Origin: CAZWHE01 sp964633825
GTDB lineage: Bacteria; Planctomycetota; B15-G4; CAYZWU01
Direction: 5' to 3'
NCBI GenBank assembly: GCA_964633825.1
Contig: CAZWHE010000084.1
Location: 1 to 16,620, forward strand
Length of the DNA: 16,620 nt
A program made the translations under genes and the position numbers. Below the pieces are notes generated by a model. The model saw nothing but the letters and a program-made list of their open reading frames with translations, had not been told where the DNA came from and did no database searches. The stretch's first letter is position 1, and every line of letters begins with the position of its first letter. Below are positions 6,788-14,777 of the stretch, piece after piece.

Positions 6788-8365
6788 TTATGGGTCGATA
6801 ACCACCGGTATAGGATTCGACTGCAGGTTGTAGGGATTCTCCGTTGTAAATGCAAAGTACATGGTCATGCCCAGGAGATCGGGCGGTATGATTCCAGCCG
6901 GGACATCCAGGATGGCCGACGCGGTTCCGCCTTTGCTGAGAATGTCCCGAAACCCGGAGAGCATGCTGCTGTTGTAGTGGCCCAGGATGTAATTCATGAA
7001 CACATCCCGGTTCAGATATAACAGCGCTCCGCCCGGGAGGGTCGTGCCGGGGGTGCGCTCCGATAGACTGCCGAGAAGGAAGTACTTTCTTCCTCCATAA
7101 TCCCCCCCTGCATCGAGACTGAACTGGATCGTGCCTCCGGCCTGTAGAGAGAGGGAGAAACCATCGGCTTCCAGGACAAGAGGATATTCATACTCGTCGG
7201 CGCCAATGTCGGCCGTTCCCATCACCGGCCGTGGGTCGCCGTCCATATCATCGGCAGCCGCCGAGTCGTTCTGTCCCATGTTGATGCCCGGGTCGCCGGC
7301 CTTGAGGTGGAAATCGCCTGCCGGAACGCTGACGAAAACGGGATTGGCATCGATGTTGCCCGGGCCGGCAGCTCCCCCCTTGACGTTGCAGTAGTGCATC
7401 ATGTCGTGCATATGGCTGTGGAACTCGGGAGCTACGGGAGCGATATTGCTCCGGACGATCGAGTTGTAGCAGTCGGCCGAGGAGTCGTTGTTCAAGATAC
7501 CTCCGGCGAGGTAGGTGGCGGAGTTTCTGTAGATCGTGTTGTTGGTTACCACGGCCCCACCGCTTCCGGAGAAGTAGATCCCGCCGCCGTAGTAGGCGGC
7601 GTTGTGATAGATGATGTTATTGGTAATGATCGAGGAGCTTTCGGTGCTGAAAATACCGCCCCCGTAGCCGCCGTTGTATTGGTCCGCATCGTTGTACGTG
7701 ATCGTGTTGCCGGAAATGACAGCGACGGCTGCCGGACCTTCCACGTAGATTCCGGCGCCGTGGCCCGAATATCCGGTATCGTTGTAGCAAATGTGGTTTC
7801 CCTCGATCTGCGGAAAGGCATTGCCGGCCACCCAGATCCCGCCGCCGTAATAGCGGCAGTCGTTTTCGGAGATCGTGTTGTTTTCGATGACGGGGGACGA
7901 GTGCCTGCAGGCGATGCCGCCGCCGTCGTTATTCACCTCGTTCAGGGTGATGAAATTGTTCCTGATGGTGGGCGAAGCGGTGTCGCAAATGATGCCGCCG
8001 CCGATATTCCAGGACCCGTACCACCGTCCCGAGCCGTTCTTGACCGTGAATCCGTCCAGGATGGAATCCGCTCCCTCGCCGGTGATGAAGGAGACGACGC
8101 TTCCCAGCCTGCCGCCGTCGAGGATGGTCGAGCCCGCGCCGTTTGTGCTTTCCACGGTAACGGCCTTGCCGAGAAAATCAATGTTTTCCGGGTATGTCCC
8201 CGGCGCCACTCGGACTGTGTCTCCATCCACCGCCGCGTTGACGGCTTCCTGAATAGTGGAATAGTCTGCGGGAACATTGATCGTCGCCCCATCCACACCT
8301 CCTGTGATGAGAAGAAGAAAAAACACGGTTGAGAGGAAGATGGACGAAGAGTTCAGCAGTCTCAT
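6788..8365 (-). CDS. Secreted right-handed parallel beta-helix protein 1
   Basis: This 525-residue protein begins with a signal peptide (MRLLNSSS then a hydrophobic core, likely cleaved near residue 26). Next comes the DUF1565-like opening INVPADYSTIQEAVNAAVDG with APGTYPENIDFLGK. About seven coils of 26-33 residues follow (about 120-310), each marked by GGGI or GAGI and N.I...N ladders, as in right-handed beta-helices. DIGADEY closes the helix near 386-392, and a beta-rich C-terminal domain (about 393-525) contains YFLLGS, GGALLYLNRD and a terminal SNPIPVVI. It probably acts at the cell surface or is exported; no catalytic residues are recognisable, so enzyme activity is not claimed. A His/Met-rich loop lies at about 316-326. 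The ATG at 8365 is chosen for its AAGGAAAG Shine-Dalgarno; a TTG at 8386 is less likely. It is a paralogue of the gene ending at 8591. Confidence 0.9.
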   Translation of the reverse strand: MRLLNSSSIFLSTVFFLLLITGGVDGATINVPADYSTIQEAVNAAVDGDTVRVAPGTYPENIDFLGKAVTVESTNGAGSTILDGGRLGSVVSFITGEGADSILDGFTVKNGSGRWYGSWNIGGGIICDTASPTIRNNFITLNEVNNDGGGIACRHSSPVIENNTISENDCRYYGGGIWVAGNAFPQIEGNHICYNDTGYSGHGAGIYVEGPAAVAVISGNTITYNDADQYNGGYGGGIFSTESSSIITNNIIYHNAAYYGGGIYFSGSGGAVVTNNTIYRNSATYLAGGILNNDSSADCYNSIVRSNIAPVAPEFHSHMHDMMHYCNVKGGAAGPGNIDANPVFVSVPAGDFHLKAGDPGINMGQNDSAAADDMDGDPRPVMGTADIGADEYEYPLVLEADGFSLSLQAGGTIQFSLDAGGDYGGRKYFLLGSLSERTPGTTLPGGALLYLNRDVFMNYILGHYNSSMLSGFRDILSKGGTASAILDVPAGIIPPDLLGMTMYFAFTTENPYNLQSNPIPVVIDP

Positions 8366-8418
8366 GTTGGCTTTCCTTGTTATCAATTGATTTTTAAAAA
8401 GACGTTGGATGGTAAATT

Positions 8419-8446
8419 ATTATATCAAAAGGTCCTGTTGGTTCAA
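8419..8446 (-). promoter_or_regulatory. Extended -10 promoter for beta-helix gene 1
   Basis: Read on the minus strand, TTGAAC (8446-8441), a 16-base spacer and TATAAT (8424-8419) form a sigma-70-like promoter. The spacer ends in TGA, giving an extended -10 (TGATATAAT). A start near 8412 would leave a 47-base leader before the ATG at 8365, and the Shine-Dalgarno AAGGAAAG lies within it. Confidence 0.6.
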
Positions 8447-8520
8447 GAAAGGAACGGGAAAGGAAACGAGTTTTTCCGCAAATCGGAACGTTCGAGAAAA
8501 GAGGAAGCTTTTTTCCTTGG

Positions 8521-8590
8521 CGCCACACCCCTGCCCCGTACTTTGCACGGTTGTTCCAGAAGATCGTGTTGGTGGCAAAGGCACTCGGCG
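8521..8590 (-). pseudogene. Possible remnant of a third beta-helix gene
   Basis: Just past the stop of beta-helix gene 2, the minus strand reads, in a different frame, ATNTIFWNNRAKYGAGVW. This is one coil of the same N.I..N...YG.G kind found in both neighbours (compare TNNTIYRNSATYLAGGI in gene 1). The frame then dissolves into ordinary AT-rich intergenic sequence. The scrap has no start and only about 25 codons, so it is read as a decayed fragment, perhaps left by recombination between beta-helix genes. The match rests on one coil and could be chance. Confidence 0.4.
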
Positions 8591-10090
8591 CTACTCGACC
8601 CGTAGAACGATCCCGTTCGACAGGTGCGTACCGTTGAAGGCCTGGATGGGGAATTCCTGCCCCGATGGGGCGGTGAACGGGATCCGGCAGCCCTTGACGA
8701 GCACGCCGTTCGACGGGAAATACCCGAGGTATTCCACAAGGTATGGAGCACCGAGAAAGAGGCGGCCGTAACTCGTGATAACGGGCGGATCGAGGTAATC
8801 GGCGCCCAGGGCCAGAAAGCCGTCTGTATACGCCTCGCCCAGGATTTTGAGATCCACGAAGAGTCCGCCGGACACGGTCTCGCGCACGTGGAAACCGCCG
8901 TCACTGCCGTGAGCGGCGAACCTGTTGTAGACGTGCTGGAAGAACTCGTCGGCGCCCATATCCACGAGTTGGTCAAGGCAGCGGGGATCTCCCTCGAAGT
9001 CCGTGATGTCGACGTGGGCCTGCTGGTCGCCCGCATTGCGGCAGGAAGAATAACTGGTCAGGTGATAATCACCCAACGCGGGCTCGACAAAGCAGGGGTC
9101 GATGTCGATGTTCTCGTTCCCCCAGGTGACGGTCGAGTTGGCGGAAGCATAAACGGAGCCCAGGCCCCCTTCCACGTCGCAAAAAGAAACGCTCACATGG
9201 GAAGGATTCCAAGGGTTTCCCACGGCGATCGCGGAGCCGTACCCTGCGTCGTTTCCGTAAAGGATGCAGTTCTTCACCTCAACCTGCGAGCCGTAAAACA
9301 GATCGATCCCGCCGCCGGCATTGGCCCAGTTGTCCGCGATGGTGTTGTTGATGAAGGCTCCCTGATAGAGCGCGCAGGCGATCCCGCCCCCTTCCCCGGC
9401 ATAGTTCCGGGCGATGATGTTCCCCGACACCGATGCCGTTGCCGAACCTTCGCAGAATATTCCGCCCCCCGAACCGTCGATCGATACGTTATCGGTGATG
9501 ATGTTGCTTCGGACGACGCCGAAGTCGCGGATGTAAATCCCTCCGCCGCCGGGGGAGGTGCCCTGGTGCACACTCTTGACCTCGTTATACGTGATAAGGT
9601 TCTCGAAGATCACGGGACCGGCCGATCCGCTGGCAAAGATTCCGCCCCCAACACAGGCCGTGTTGGCCACGATAATGTTGTGTTTGATTTCGGGTTCCGA
9701 AGCGGACCGGCAGCATATTCCGCCGCCCACTTCCTTGTAGGCTCCCCACAGGGTTCCGGAGCCGTTGGCGATCGTGAATCCCTCGAGAGAGGCGTCGCGC
9801 GTCTCGCCGTGCTCGAACATGACCGTGCTTCCCGACTGCCCCCCGTCGATGGTGCAGAACTCGGGGCCGAGGGTGCTGCGGACCTTGATGTTCTTACCCA
9901 TGAAGTTGATGTTTTCCACGTATGTGCCTGGCTCGACGACAATATGGTCGCCGTCCACAGCGGCGTTGATGGCGTCCTGAATCGTGGGAAAATCTCCGGG
10001 AACGTTGATTTCATCGGATAAGGCTGGGGGGTGTGCGGCCGAAAGAATGAGGATGCAAAGGGCAGTGATGAAAAAAGAGTGTTTTGACAT
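8591..10090 (-). CDS. Secreted right-handed parallel beta-helix protein 2
   Basis: This 499-residue protein has a signal peptide (MSKHSFFITALCILILSAA, cleaved near ALS-DE). The opening INVPGDFPTIQDAINAAVDG with EPGTYVENINFMGK parallels protein 1 almost position for position. Coils with GGGI, GGGIF and GSAI repeats span about 110-310. VDMGADEF ends the helix near 386-393, and a beta-rich C-terminal domain of about 105 residues ends in LSNGIVLRVE, matching the SN-I-terminal form of protein 1. An exported or surface role is likely; no catalytic motif is recognisable. The ATG at 10090 is chosen because GGAGG stands nine bases upstream and the signal peptide starts there; the frame extends further upstream without support. 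No convincing promoter is seen upstream. A weak 5-bp stem (8502-8517) with TCTTTT beyond it may end transcription. Confidence 0.9.
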   Translation of the reverse strand: MSKHSFFITALCILILSAAHPPALSDEINVPGDFPTIQDAINAAVDGDHIVVEPGTYVENINFMGKNIKVRSTLGPEFCTIDGGQSGSTVMFEHGETRDASLEGFTIANGSGTLWGAYKEVGGGICCRSASEPEIKHNIIVANTACVGGGIFASGSAGPVIFENLITYNEVKSVHQGTSPGGGGIYIRDFGVVRSNIITDNVSIDGSGGGIFCEGSATASVSGNIIARNYAGEGGGIACALYQGAFINNTIADNWANAGGGIDLFYGSQVEVKNCILYGNDAGYGSAIAVGNPWNPSHVSVSFCDVEGGLGSVYASANSTVTWGNENIDIDPCFVEPALGDYHLTSYSSCRNAGDQQAHVDITDFEGDPRCLDQLVDMGADEFFQHVYNRFAAHGSDGGFHVRETVSGGLFVDLKILGEAYTDGFLALGADYLDPPVITSYGRLFLGAPYLVEYLGYFPSNGVLVKGCRIPFTAPSGQEFPIQAFNGTHLSNGIVLRVE

Positions 10091-10504
10091 GGCGATAATC
10101 CTCCACGGCGATAAAAAGAAACCTGGCTGAAATAAAGTGTGATTTCGATGGCAATTACCTGTCCGGACTTTTATCTCACCATCAAAGAACCTTATGCTCC
10201 GTTGCTTTATGCAAATCACATACCGGCAGGGGTTTATTATTAGGTGGAGAGATGGGGAGCCGTCGCGGCGGGATGGGGAGCGAAGGTTTGTCCCGGTATA
10301 GGGCTCACATCTTAAAGATATGGTAGAAAAGGAATTCCGGGAGTGCCGCCGTTTCCGGCTACAAAATCTGGCTGCAAAAGCGGTGAAATCAAGGAATATT
10401 AATCCAAATATTGTGAATTCCGCGTTTCCAAGATTAGGATCGTTACCTGGCCGTAACCCTGTTTCGTGGGGTTCACGTTCTGAGTCTGCTCGCGGGACAC
10501 CCTC
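10091..10504. other. 414-base non-coding region between rsgA and beta-helix gene 2
   Basis: This stretch is more AT-rich than the flanking genes. It lies upstream of beta-helix gene 2 and downstream of rsgA (both minus strand), so it should hold a promoter and a terminator, but neither is convincing. Visible elements are two copies of GATGGGGAGC (10251-10260, 10272-10281), an odd palindrome ATCTTAAAGAT (10309-10319), imperfect 13-base neighbours around GGCT-CAAAA (10355-10380), and small stems (GTTAC-ctggcc-GTAAC at 10442-10457, CGTG-gggtt-CACG just after it) that may help end rsgA transcription. A 70-codon plus-strand frame from 10320 has no Shine-Dalgarno or family resemblance and runs into rsgA. 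Confidence 0.55.
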
Positions 10505-11440
10505 TTACAGACTCTTCAATATGCGGAGGTAGCTCTCGTACCGGAGGGAGTGGATTGCGCCGCACTCTGTTTTTTCCCTGACGGCGCAGTCGGGCTCGTG
10601 GTCGTGAGTGCAGTTGGGGAAGCGGCATCCCGGCGAGGCGGACGCGATCTCGGGGAAGTAGTATCCCAGGTGGTGGGGTTCGATGCCGGCGACGCCGAAC
10701 TCGCGGATCCCGGGCGTGTCGATGAAGAAACCGCCGCTGTCGAGGCGGAGGAGGCTGACCTGGGTCGTTGTGTGGCGCCCGGCCTTTCCCTTCCGGGTGA
10801 TGTCGCCCGTTTTGAGGCGGAGCGCGGGGTCCATGGCGTTGAGCAGGGTCGATTTGCCCACCCCCGAGTGGCCGACGATGAGGGTGAGTCCCCGTGCCAG
10901 ATAGTTTTTCAGCTCTTGAACGCCCCTTCCGTCGACGGCGCATGTGAGAAAGACCTTGTACCCGGCATTCGTGTAAACGGCCCGGCACGTTTCGGGCTGG
11001 TTTTTCTTTTTCCCCTTTCCAACGAGGTCGATCTTGTTGATGCAGACGACGCCGTCCATCTTTTCGATGCCGGCCGCCACGAGGAAGCGGTCGATGAGCC
11101 CGGGCTTCAGCGCCGGAGAACGGACGGACGCCACAACGAGCATGCGGTCCACGTTTGCGGCGATGACGTGGAGGATCTTTTTTCTCGGCGGCGAGGGGCG
11201 CTTCAGCGTGTTGCGCCGCGGCAGCACCTCGACGACGGTCGGGTTTTGTTCGTCCGGCGTGAGCCGGACGCGGTCTCCCACTGCGACGGGCTTTGTTTCC
11301 TTTTCCAGGTTTTCGTAAAGCTTGCCCGCGTAGGTGCAGCGGATCTCGCCCGTTTCGTTGTCAGGGACGACGGTGCATGCTTTCGCATGGACCGTTGTGA
11401 CAACGGCGAAAACGTCCGTTGGGCTGTCGCGTGCCGTCAT
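10505..11440 (-). CDS. rsgA: Ribosome small-subunit GTPase RsgA
   Basis: This 311-residue circularly permuted GTPase checks late 30S subunit maturation and is stimulated by the ribosome. An OB-fold (about 9-75, with AVGDRVRL) is followed by the GTPase motifs in permuted order: G4 NKID (135-138), then the P-loop GHSGVGKST (190-198), GRHTTT (221-226, G2 region) and G3 DTPG (241-244). The zinc site C272-x4-C277-x-H279-x5-C285 is complete. Length is normal. The ATG at 11440 overlaps the recD2 stop as ATGA, with AAGGAG eight bases upstream. The reading frame extends 70 codons further into recD2, but that part has no family resemblance. It is the last gene of the radical SAM-recD2-rsgA operon. Confidence 0.97.
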   Translation of the reverse strand: MTARDSPTDVFAVVTTVHAKACTVVPDNETGEIRCTYAGKLYENLEKETKPVAVGDRVRLTPDEQNPTVVEVLPRRNTLKRPSPPRKKILHVIAANVDRMLVVASVRSPALKPGLIDRFLVAAGIEKMDGVVCINKIDLVGKGKKKNQPETCRAVYTNAGYKVFLTCAVDGRGVQELKNYLARGLTLIVGHSGVGKSTLLNAMDPALRLKTGDITRKGKAGRHTTTQVSLLRLDSGGFFIDTPGIREFGVAGIEPHHLGYYFPEIASASPGCRFPNCTHDHEPDCAVREKTECGAIHSLRYESYLRILKSL

Positions 11441-13671
11441 GCTCCCACTCCTTCCCCGGCAAGCCGCGATCTCAAGAGGGAGTACCGTTCGCTGACAGTG
11501 TCGTTGGCCACGGCGATGCGCAGCGCCCTGGGCGATCCCACGATGACGAGTAGCTTTCGCGCGCGCGTGATCCCCGTGTAGACGAGGTTCCTCTTGAGCA
11601 GCAGAAAGTGCTGCGTCAGAAGGGGCATGACCACGGCCGGAAACTCGCACCCCTGGCTCTTGTGGATCGAGACGCAGTAGGCGTGAACCAGCTCGCCCGC
11701 TTGGCCCGAGTCGTATTCGACCGCTCTGCCCTGCATGAGAACGGTCATCGTCCCCTCTTCCTTGTCGATCGATTCGGCGAACCCGATGTCGCCGTTGAAG
11801 ACCTCCAGTTCGTAGTTGTTGCGGATCTGCATGACCTTGTCCCCTTCGCGGAAGGGCCCGGGTCCCGCGGGAGCGCCGCCGCGTCCGGTGGGCCCGCTCC
11901 GGCCGGGGTTGAGAACGTCCCGCAGGCCGGCGTTGAGCCTTTCCGTTCCGACCGCCCCCTTGTGCATGGGCGTGATGACCTGGACGTCTCGGACCGGATC
12001 GAGGCCGAAGCGCTTCGGAATCCTCTCGGACACGAGGCGAACGACCATGCGCGCCGCCTTCTCGGCATCGGGCTGTTCAACGAAAAAAACCTCGCCCTCC
12101 GCGCCGCCCGGCGTGAACCGCGGGTATCGGCCCGCGTTGACGGCGTGGGCGGCCGTGATGATTCCGCCCTCTTCTTTCTGCCTGAAGAGCTTGGTGAGCC
12201 GCTTGACGGGGAAGCGCTTCGACTCGATCAGGGCGCGCAGAAAATCGCCCGGCCCCACCGACGGGAGCTGGTCGGAATCGCCCACGAGAAGGAGGCGCGC
12301 CCCGTCGGGAACGGCCATGAGGAGTTTTTCGGCGATGGGAACGTCGATCATGGAACACTCGTCGACGACAAGCATGTCGCAGGGGAGGGGGTTGGATCTG
12401 TTGTGTTCGAAGGAATACTTCCTCGGCCTGAACTTGAGCATGCGGTGGATCGTCGAGGCCGGAAACCCGGCGGCTTCGGAAAGCCTCTTCGCCGCGCGGC
12501 CCGTGGGGGCGGCCAGCATGATCCGGACTCCCTTCCTGTTGAAGATCCGCGCGATCAGGCGAATGATCGTCGTCTTCCCCACGCCCGGACCGCCCGTGAT
12601 GATCAGGACGGGCTCTCCGAGCGCGGCCAGAACGGCGTCGCGCTGGGATGTGTCGAGATCGAGCCCGCTTCCCTTTTCGGCCCAGTCGAGCGCGGCCGGC
12701 CCGTTGATCGACACGTTCGAGCCCTGAAACGTCTCGATCGCTTCGAGGCGCTTGAAAACATTGATCTCGGCGTCGCGGAACGGACTGAGAAAGATCATGG
12801 GCAGGGTCTCGCTCTTTCCCTCGGAAATGGACGGGATGCGCCCCTCTTCTTCGAAGAGAACCCCCCGGCCGCACATTTTCGAAATCCGGTCGTCCAGAAG
12901 AGATCTGTCGGCTTCGATGACTTCGGAGACCCGGCTGATGAGCTCCTGCCGGGGAAGGCAGAGGTGCCCCTCGGCGGTCGCCAGCTCGAGGAGATGTGAA
13001 AGGGCGGCCTCGATCCTGTAGGCCGAGCTCTCGCCCACGCCGAGCTCCCTGGCGATCCTGTCCGCCGTCTTGAACCCGATTCCGAAAACCTCGCTGCAGA
13101 GACGGTAGGGATTCTCCTTGATGAGGCGGACAGTCTCTTTACCGTATCGGGCGTGGATCTTCACGGCCAGGGCGGCGCCCACGCCGAAGCTGCGGAGGAA
13201 AACCATTATTTCCTGGATGTCTTTCTGGATCCACCAGGCCCCGGCGATCTCGTTGGCGCGCTTTTTCCCGATTCCGGAAACCTCGGTGAGACGCAGGGGG
13301 TCCCGGTTGATGATCTCGAGCGTCTCCTTTCCGAAGCAGTCCACGATCCGCTCGGCCAGCTTCGGCCCGATTCCCTTGACCAGGCCGCCCGACAGGTACT
13401 TCACGATCCCGGCCTCCGTGTTCGGCGGGATGATGTCGCACGAGTCGACGCGGAACTGCCGCCCGTGGTGGGGGTGGATCGTCCAGGCGCCGCTGCACCG
13501 GAGCGTTTCCCCTTCCGTGGACCCGAGCAGGTTTCCCGTGACCGTGACGGGCCGGGAGAATTCTTTCACACCGAGACGCGCCACTGTGTAGCCGCTCTCC
13601 GGGTTCTGGAACACGATCTGTTCCAGAACGCCCTCGATTTTTTCAACCGCCCCGGCAGGGGATGGATCCAT
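11437..13671 (-). CDS. recD2: RecD2-type 5'-3' DNA helicase (SF1B)
   Basis: This 744-residue ATP-dependent helicase is of the RecD2 kind, which works without RecBC in DNA repair and replication-fork upkeep. The N-terminal part carries helix-hairpin-helix elements (about 88-114, 125-146 with VSGIGKKRANEI, and 188-211 with FGIGFKTADRIA). The motor core has Walker A GGPGVGKT (360-367), motif Ia APTGRAAKRL (388-397), Walker B VVDECSM (DE at 437-438), motif III GDSDQLPSVGPG (464-475), motif V around SIHKSQGCEFPAVV (668-681) and motif VI YTGITRARK (698-706). A Gly/Pro-rich insert precedes FREGDKVMQIRNNY. The ATG at 13671 has AGGGGGTG just upstream and lies one base after the radical SAM stop; an ATG at 13710 inside that gene lacks a Shine-Dalgarno. 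Confidence 0.96.
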   Translation of the reverse strand: MDPSPAGAVEKIEGVLEQIVFQNPESGYTVARLGVKEFSRPVTVTGNLLGSTEGETLRCSGAWTIHPHHGRQFRVDSCDIIPPNTEAGIVKYLSGGLVKGIGPKLAERIVDCFGKETLEIINRDPLRLTEVSGIGKKRANEIAGAWWIQKDIQEIMVFLRSFGVGAALAVKIHARYGKETVRLIKENPYRLCSEVFGIGFKTADRIARELGVGESSAYRIEAALSHLLELATAEGHLCLPRQELISRVSEVIEADRSLLDDRISKMCGRGVLFEEEGRIPSISEGKSETLPMIFLSPFRDAEINVFKRLEAIETFQGSNVSINGPAALDWAEKGSGLDLDTSQRDAVLAALGEPVLIITGGPGVGKTTIIRLIARIFNRKGVRIMLAAPTGRAAKRLSEAAGFPASTIHRMLKFRPRKYSFEHNRSNPLPCDMLVVDECSMIDVPIAEKLLMAVPDGARLLLVGDSDQLPSVGPGDFLRALIESKRFPVKRLTKLFRQKEEGGIITAAHAVNAGRYPRFTPGGAEGEVFFVEQPDAEKAARMVVRLVSERIPKRFGLDPVRDVQVITPMHKGAVGTERLNAGLRDVLNPGRSGPTGRGGAPAGPGPFREGDKVMQIRNNYELEVFNGDIGFAESIDKEEGTMTVLMQGRAVEYDSGQAGELVHAYCVSIHKSQGCEFPAVVMPLLTQHFLLLKRNLVYTGITRARKLLVIVGSPRALRIAVANDTVSERYSLLRSRLAGEGVGA

Positions 13672-13672
13672 G

Positions 13673-14551
13673 TCACCCCCTGTTGAAATACTCGGTGTCG
13701 AGGAATTCATCGGCGGGATTGTTCAAGGCGCGGTCGAGTGAAAAGAGGATGTCGTCCTTCTTTTCGGGAAACTCTCCGGAGAACCGCACGGCGTTGGAGG
13801 GGTGGCGCGAGTGGACGAAGGTCCCGGATAGGTCGAGCTCGGAAATGAGTCGCCTCATCTCGATCACGGCTTCGATCGGTGTGGGATTGGCGTACTCTCC
13901 TCTCTTCACGTTCCTGAAAAAAGGAGTGCCCGGCATGAGGGTGAGCGTTCTGATGGAGAGTGTGTGAGGGGTGATCGATCCGAGAAGAGCGGCGGTTTTT
14001 TCAATATGGTCCTTCCTGTTCCTGCGGCCGCCCGCACCGATGAGCACAGACAAGGCGAGCTCGGTCCCGGCGTCCTGGATCTGGGCGCCGGCTTTTTTGA
14101 TTTGGGCGGGATTGGTTCCCTTTCCGATCGCCTTGAGCGATTTGGGATCTCCCGATTCCATGCCGATGAAAACCTGGCCGAGGCCGGCTTTCCGCAGCGC
14201 TTTGAGCTCGCGCGGTTTTTTTTGCAAGGCGTCCTGGACGGTAGAACCGATGCTTACTTTCCGGAGGGCGGGGAACGTGTCGTTGAGCAGGGCGAGCAGC
14301 TTTTTCAGAAATCCCGCGTCGGCGGAAAGGGCGTTCCCTTCGCCGATGAAGATGCGGGTTGTTTGGGCCCGGCTCTTCTCAGAGATTCGGGCGATCTGCT
14401 CTTCCAGGCTCTCCAGGCCTAGGGCGCGGTATGGTTTTTCCCTGTAAAGGGCGCAGAACAAGCACTTGTTCCACGAGCAGCCCTCGGTGGCGTTGAGCAC
14501 AAGGGATTCCGCCTCGGGCGGTGCGCGGACCTCGCGGTTCAAATGGTTCAT
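13673..14551 (-). CDS. Radical SAM protein, function unknown
   Basis: This 292-residue radical SAM enzyme binds an iron-sulfur cluster through C25, C30 and C33 in GCSWNKCLFC. The C-x4-C-x2-C spacing differs from the common C-x3-C-x2-C but I recall it from a COG1032-like group with GCS.N.C.FC. Other expected features are IFIGEGNAL (67-75), GMESGDP (130-136), a LIGAGG strand (170-175) and LMPGTP (205-210). No B12-binding or SPASM domain is visible, and the substrate is not known. The ATG at 14551 is supported by AAGG eight bases upstream and by a promoter whose -10 lies at 14591-14596; the frame extending to 14668 would translate the 12-bp repeats as SVDP units and is rejected. First gene of the operon with recD2 and rsgA. 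Confidence 0.92.
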   Translation of the reverse strand: MNHLNREVRAPPEAESLVLNATEGCSWNKCLFCALYREKPYRALGLESLEEQIARISEKSRAQTTRIFIGEGNALSADAGFLKKLLALLNDTFPALRKVSIGSTVQDALQKKPRELKALRKAGLGQVFIGMESGDPKSLKAIGKGTNPAQIKKAGAQIQDAGTELALSVLIGAGGRRNRKDHIEKTAALLGSITPHTLSIRTLTLMPGTPFFRNVKRGEYANPTPIEAVIEMRRLISELDLSGTFVHSRHPSNAVRFSGEFPEKKDDILFSLDRALNNPADEFLDTEYFNRG

Positions 14552-14590
14552 CTCAAAACCTTCAAGGATCAATGTCTCCCGGCTGAAAAT

Positions 14591-14619
14591 ATAATAGAGT
14601 GGAAAATCGTACATTTCAA
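14591..14619 (-). promoter_or_regulatory. Sigma-70-like promoter of the radical SAM-recD2-rsgA operon
   Basis: On the minus strand TTGAAA (14619-14614), a 17-base spacer and TATTAT (14596-14591) match the consensus in five of six positions each. The predicted start near 14584 gives a leader of about 33 bases that includes the Shine-Dalgarno of the ATG at 14551. The -35 box lies immediately beside the 12-bp tandem repeats. Confidence 0.65.
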
Positions 14620-14620
14620 T

Positions 14621-14662
14621 AGACGGATCGACAGACGGATCGACAGACGGATCGACAGACGG
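14621..14662. repeat. 3.5 copies of a 12-bp tandem repeat
   Basis: AGACGGATCGAC is repeated exactly at 14621-14632, 14633-14644 and 14645-14656, followed by AGACGG. The array lies in the divergent region between the radical SAM operon and the Ser/Thr kinase, abutting the -35 box of the operon promoter. A 12-bp period is close to one DNA turn, so a protein could bind the copies on one face; equally it may be slippage. Confidence 0.85.
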
Positions 14663-14692
14663 GATCAACCGCGACTGTTTATGTCATGTACC

Positions 14693-14721
14693 TTGAAAGG
14701 TCGCGCCCCTCCGTGTTCAAT
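14693..14721 (+). promoter_or_regulatory. Weak candidate promoter for the Ser/Thr kinase
   Basis: TTGAAA (14693-14698) is followed after 17 bases by TTCAAT (14716-14721), which matches four of six -10 positions. A start near 14728 would give a leader of about 50 bases before the TTG at 14778. This is a low-confidence call. Confidence 0.3.
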
Positions 14722-14777
14722 ACTGATGTAAAGAGTTGCCTACAAAACACGGCCCGCGGGACAGCAAGGGAAGACTC

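Noticed and set aside
8502..8517. Rho-independent terminator after beta-helix gene 2
   Set aside because: The stem is only five A/T-rich-ended pairs (AGGAA/TTCCT); the following TCTTTT is suggestive but not enough for a separate call.
7307..10021. Long plus-strand frames opposite both beta-helix genes
   Set aside because: They mirror the repetitive Gly/Asn/Ile codons of the beta-helix coils (Val/Asp-rich shadows) and have no signal peptide or ribosome-binding site.
10320..10532. 70-codon plus-strand frame in the rsgA downstream gap
   Set aside because: No Shine-Dalgarno, no family resemblance, and it runs into the 3' end of rsgA on the opposite strand.
11608..12999. 463-codon plus-strand frame opposite recD2
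   Set aside because: No motif or start support; recD2 on the other strand has every helicase motif.
14621..14662. CRISPR-like array
   Set aside because: The 12-bp units are directly adjacent with no spacers, and no cas gene is present.
14552..14668. N-terminal SVDP-repeat extension of the radical SAM protein
   Set aside because: The extension spans the promoter and the 12-bp DNA repeats; the supported start at 14551 lies downstream of the predicted transcription start.
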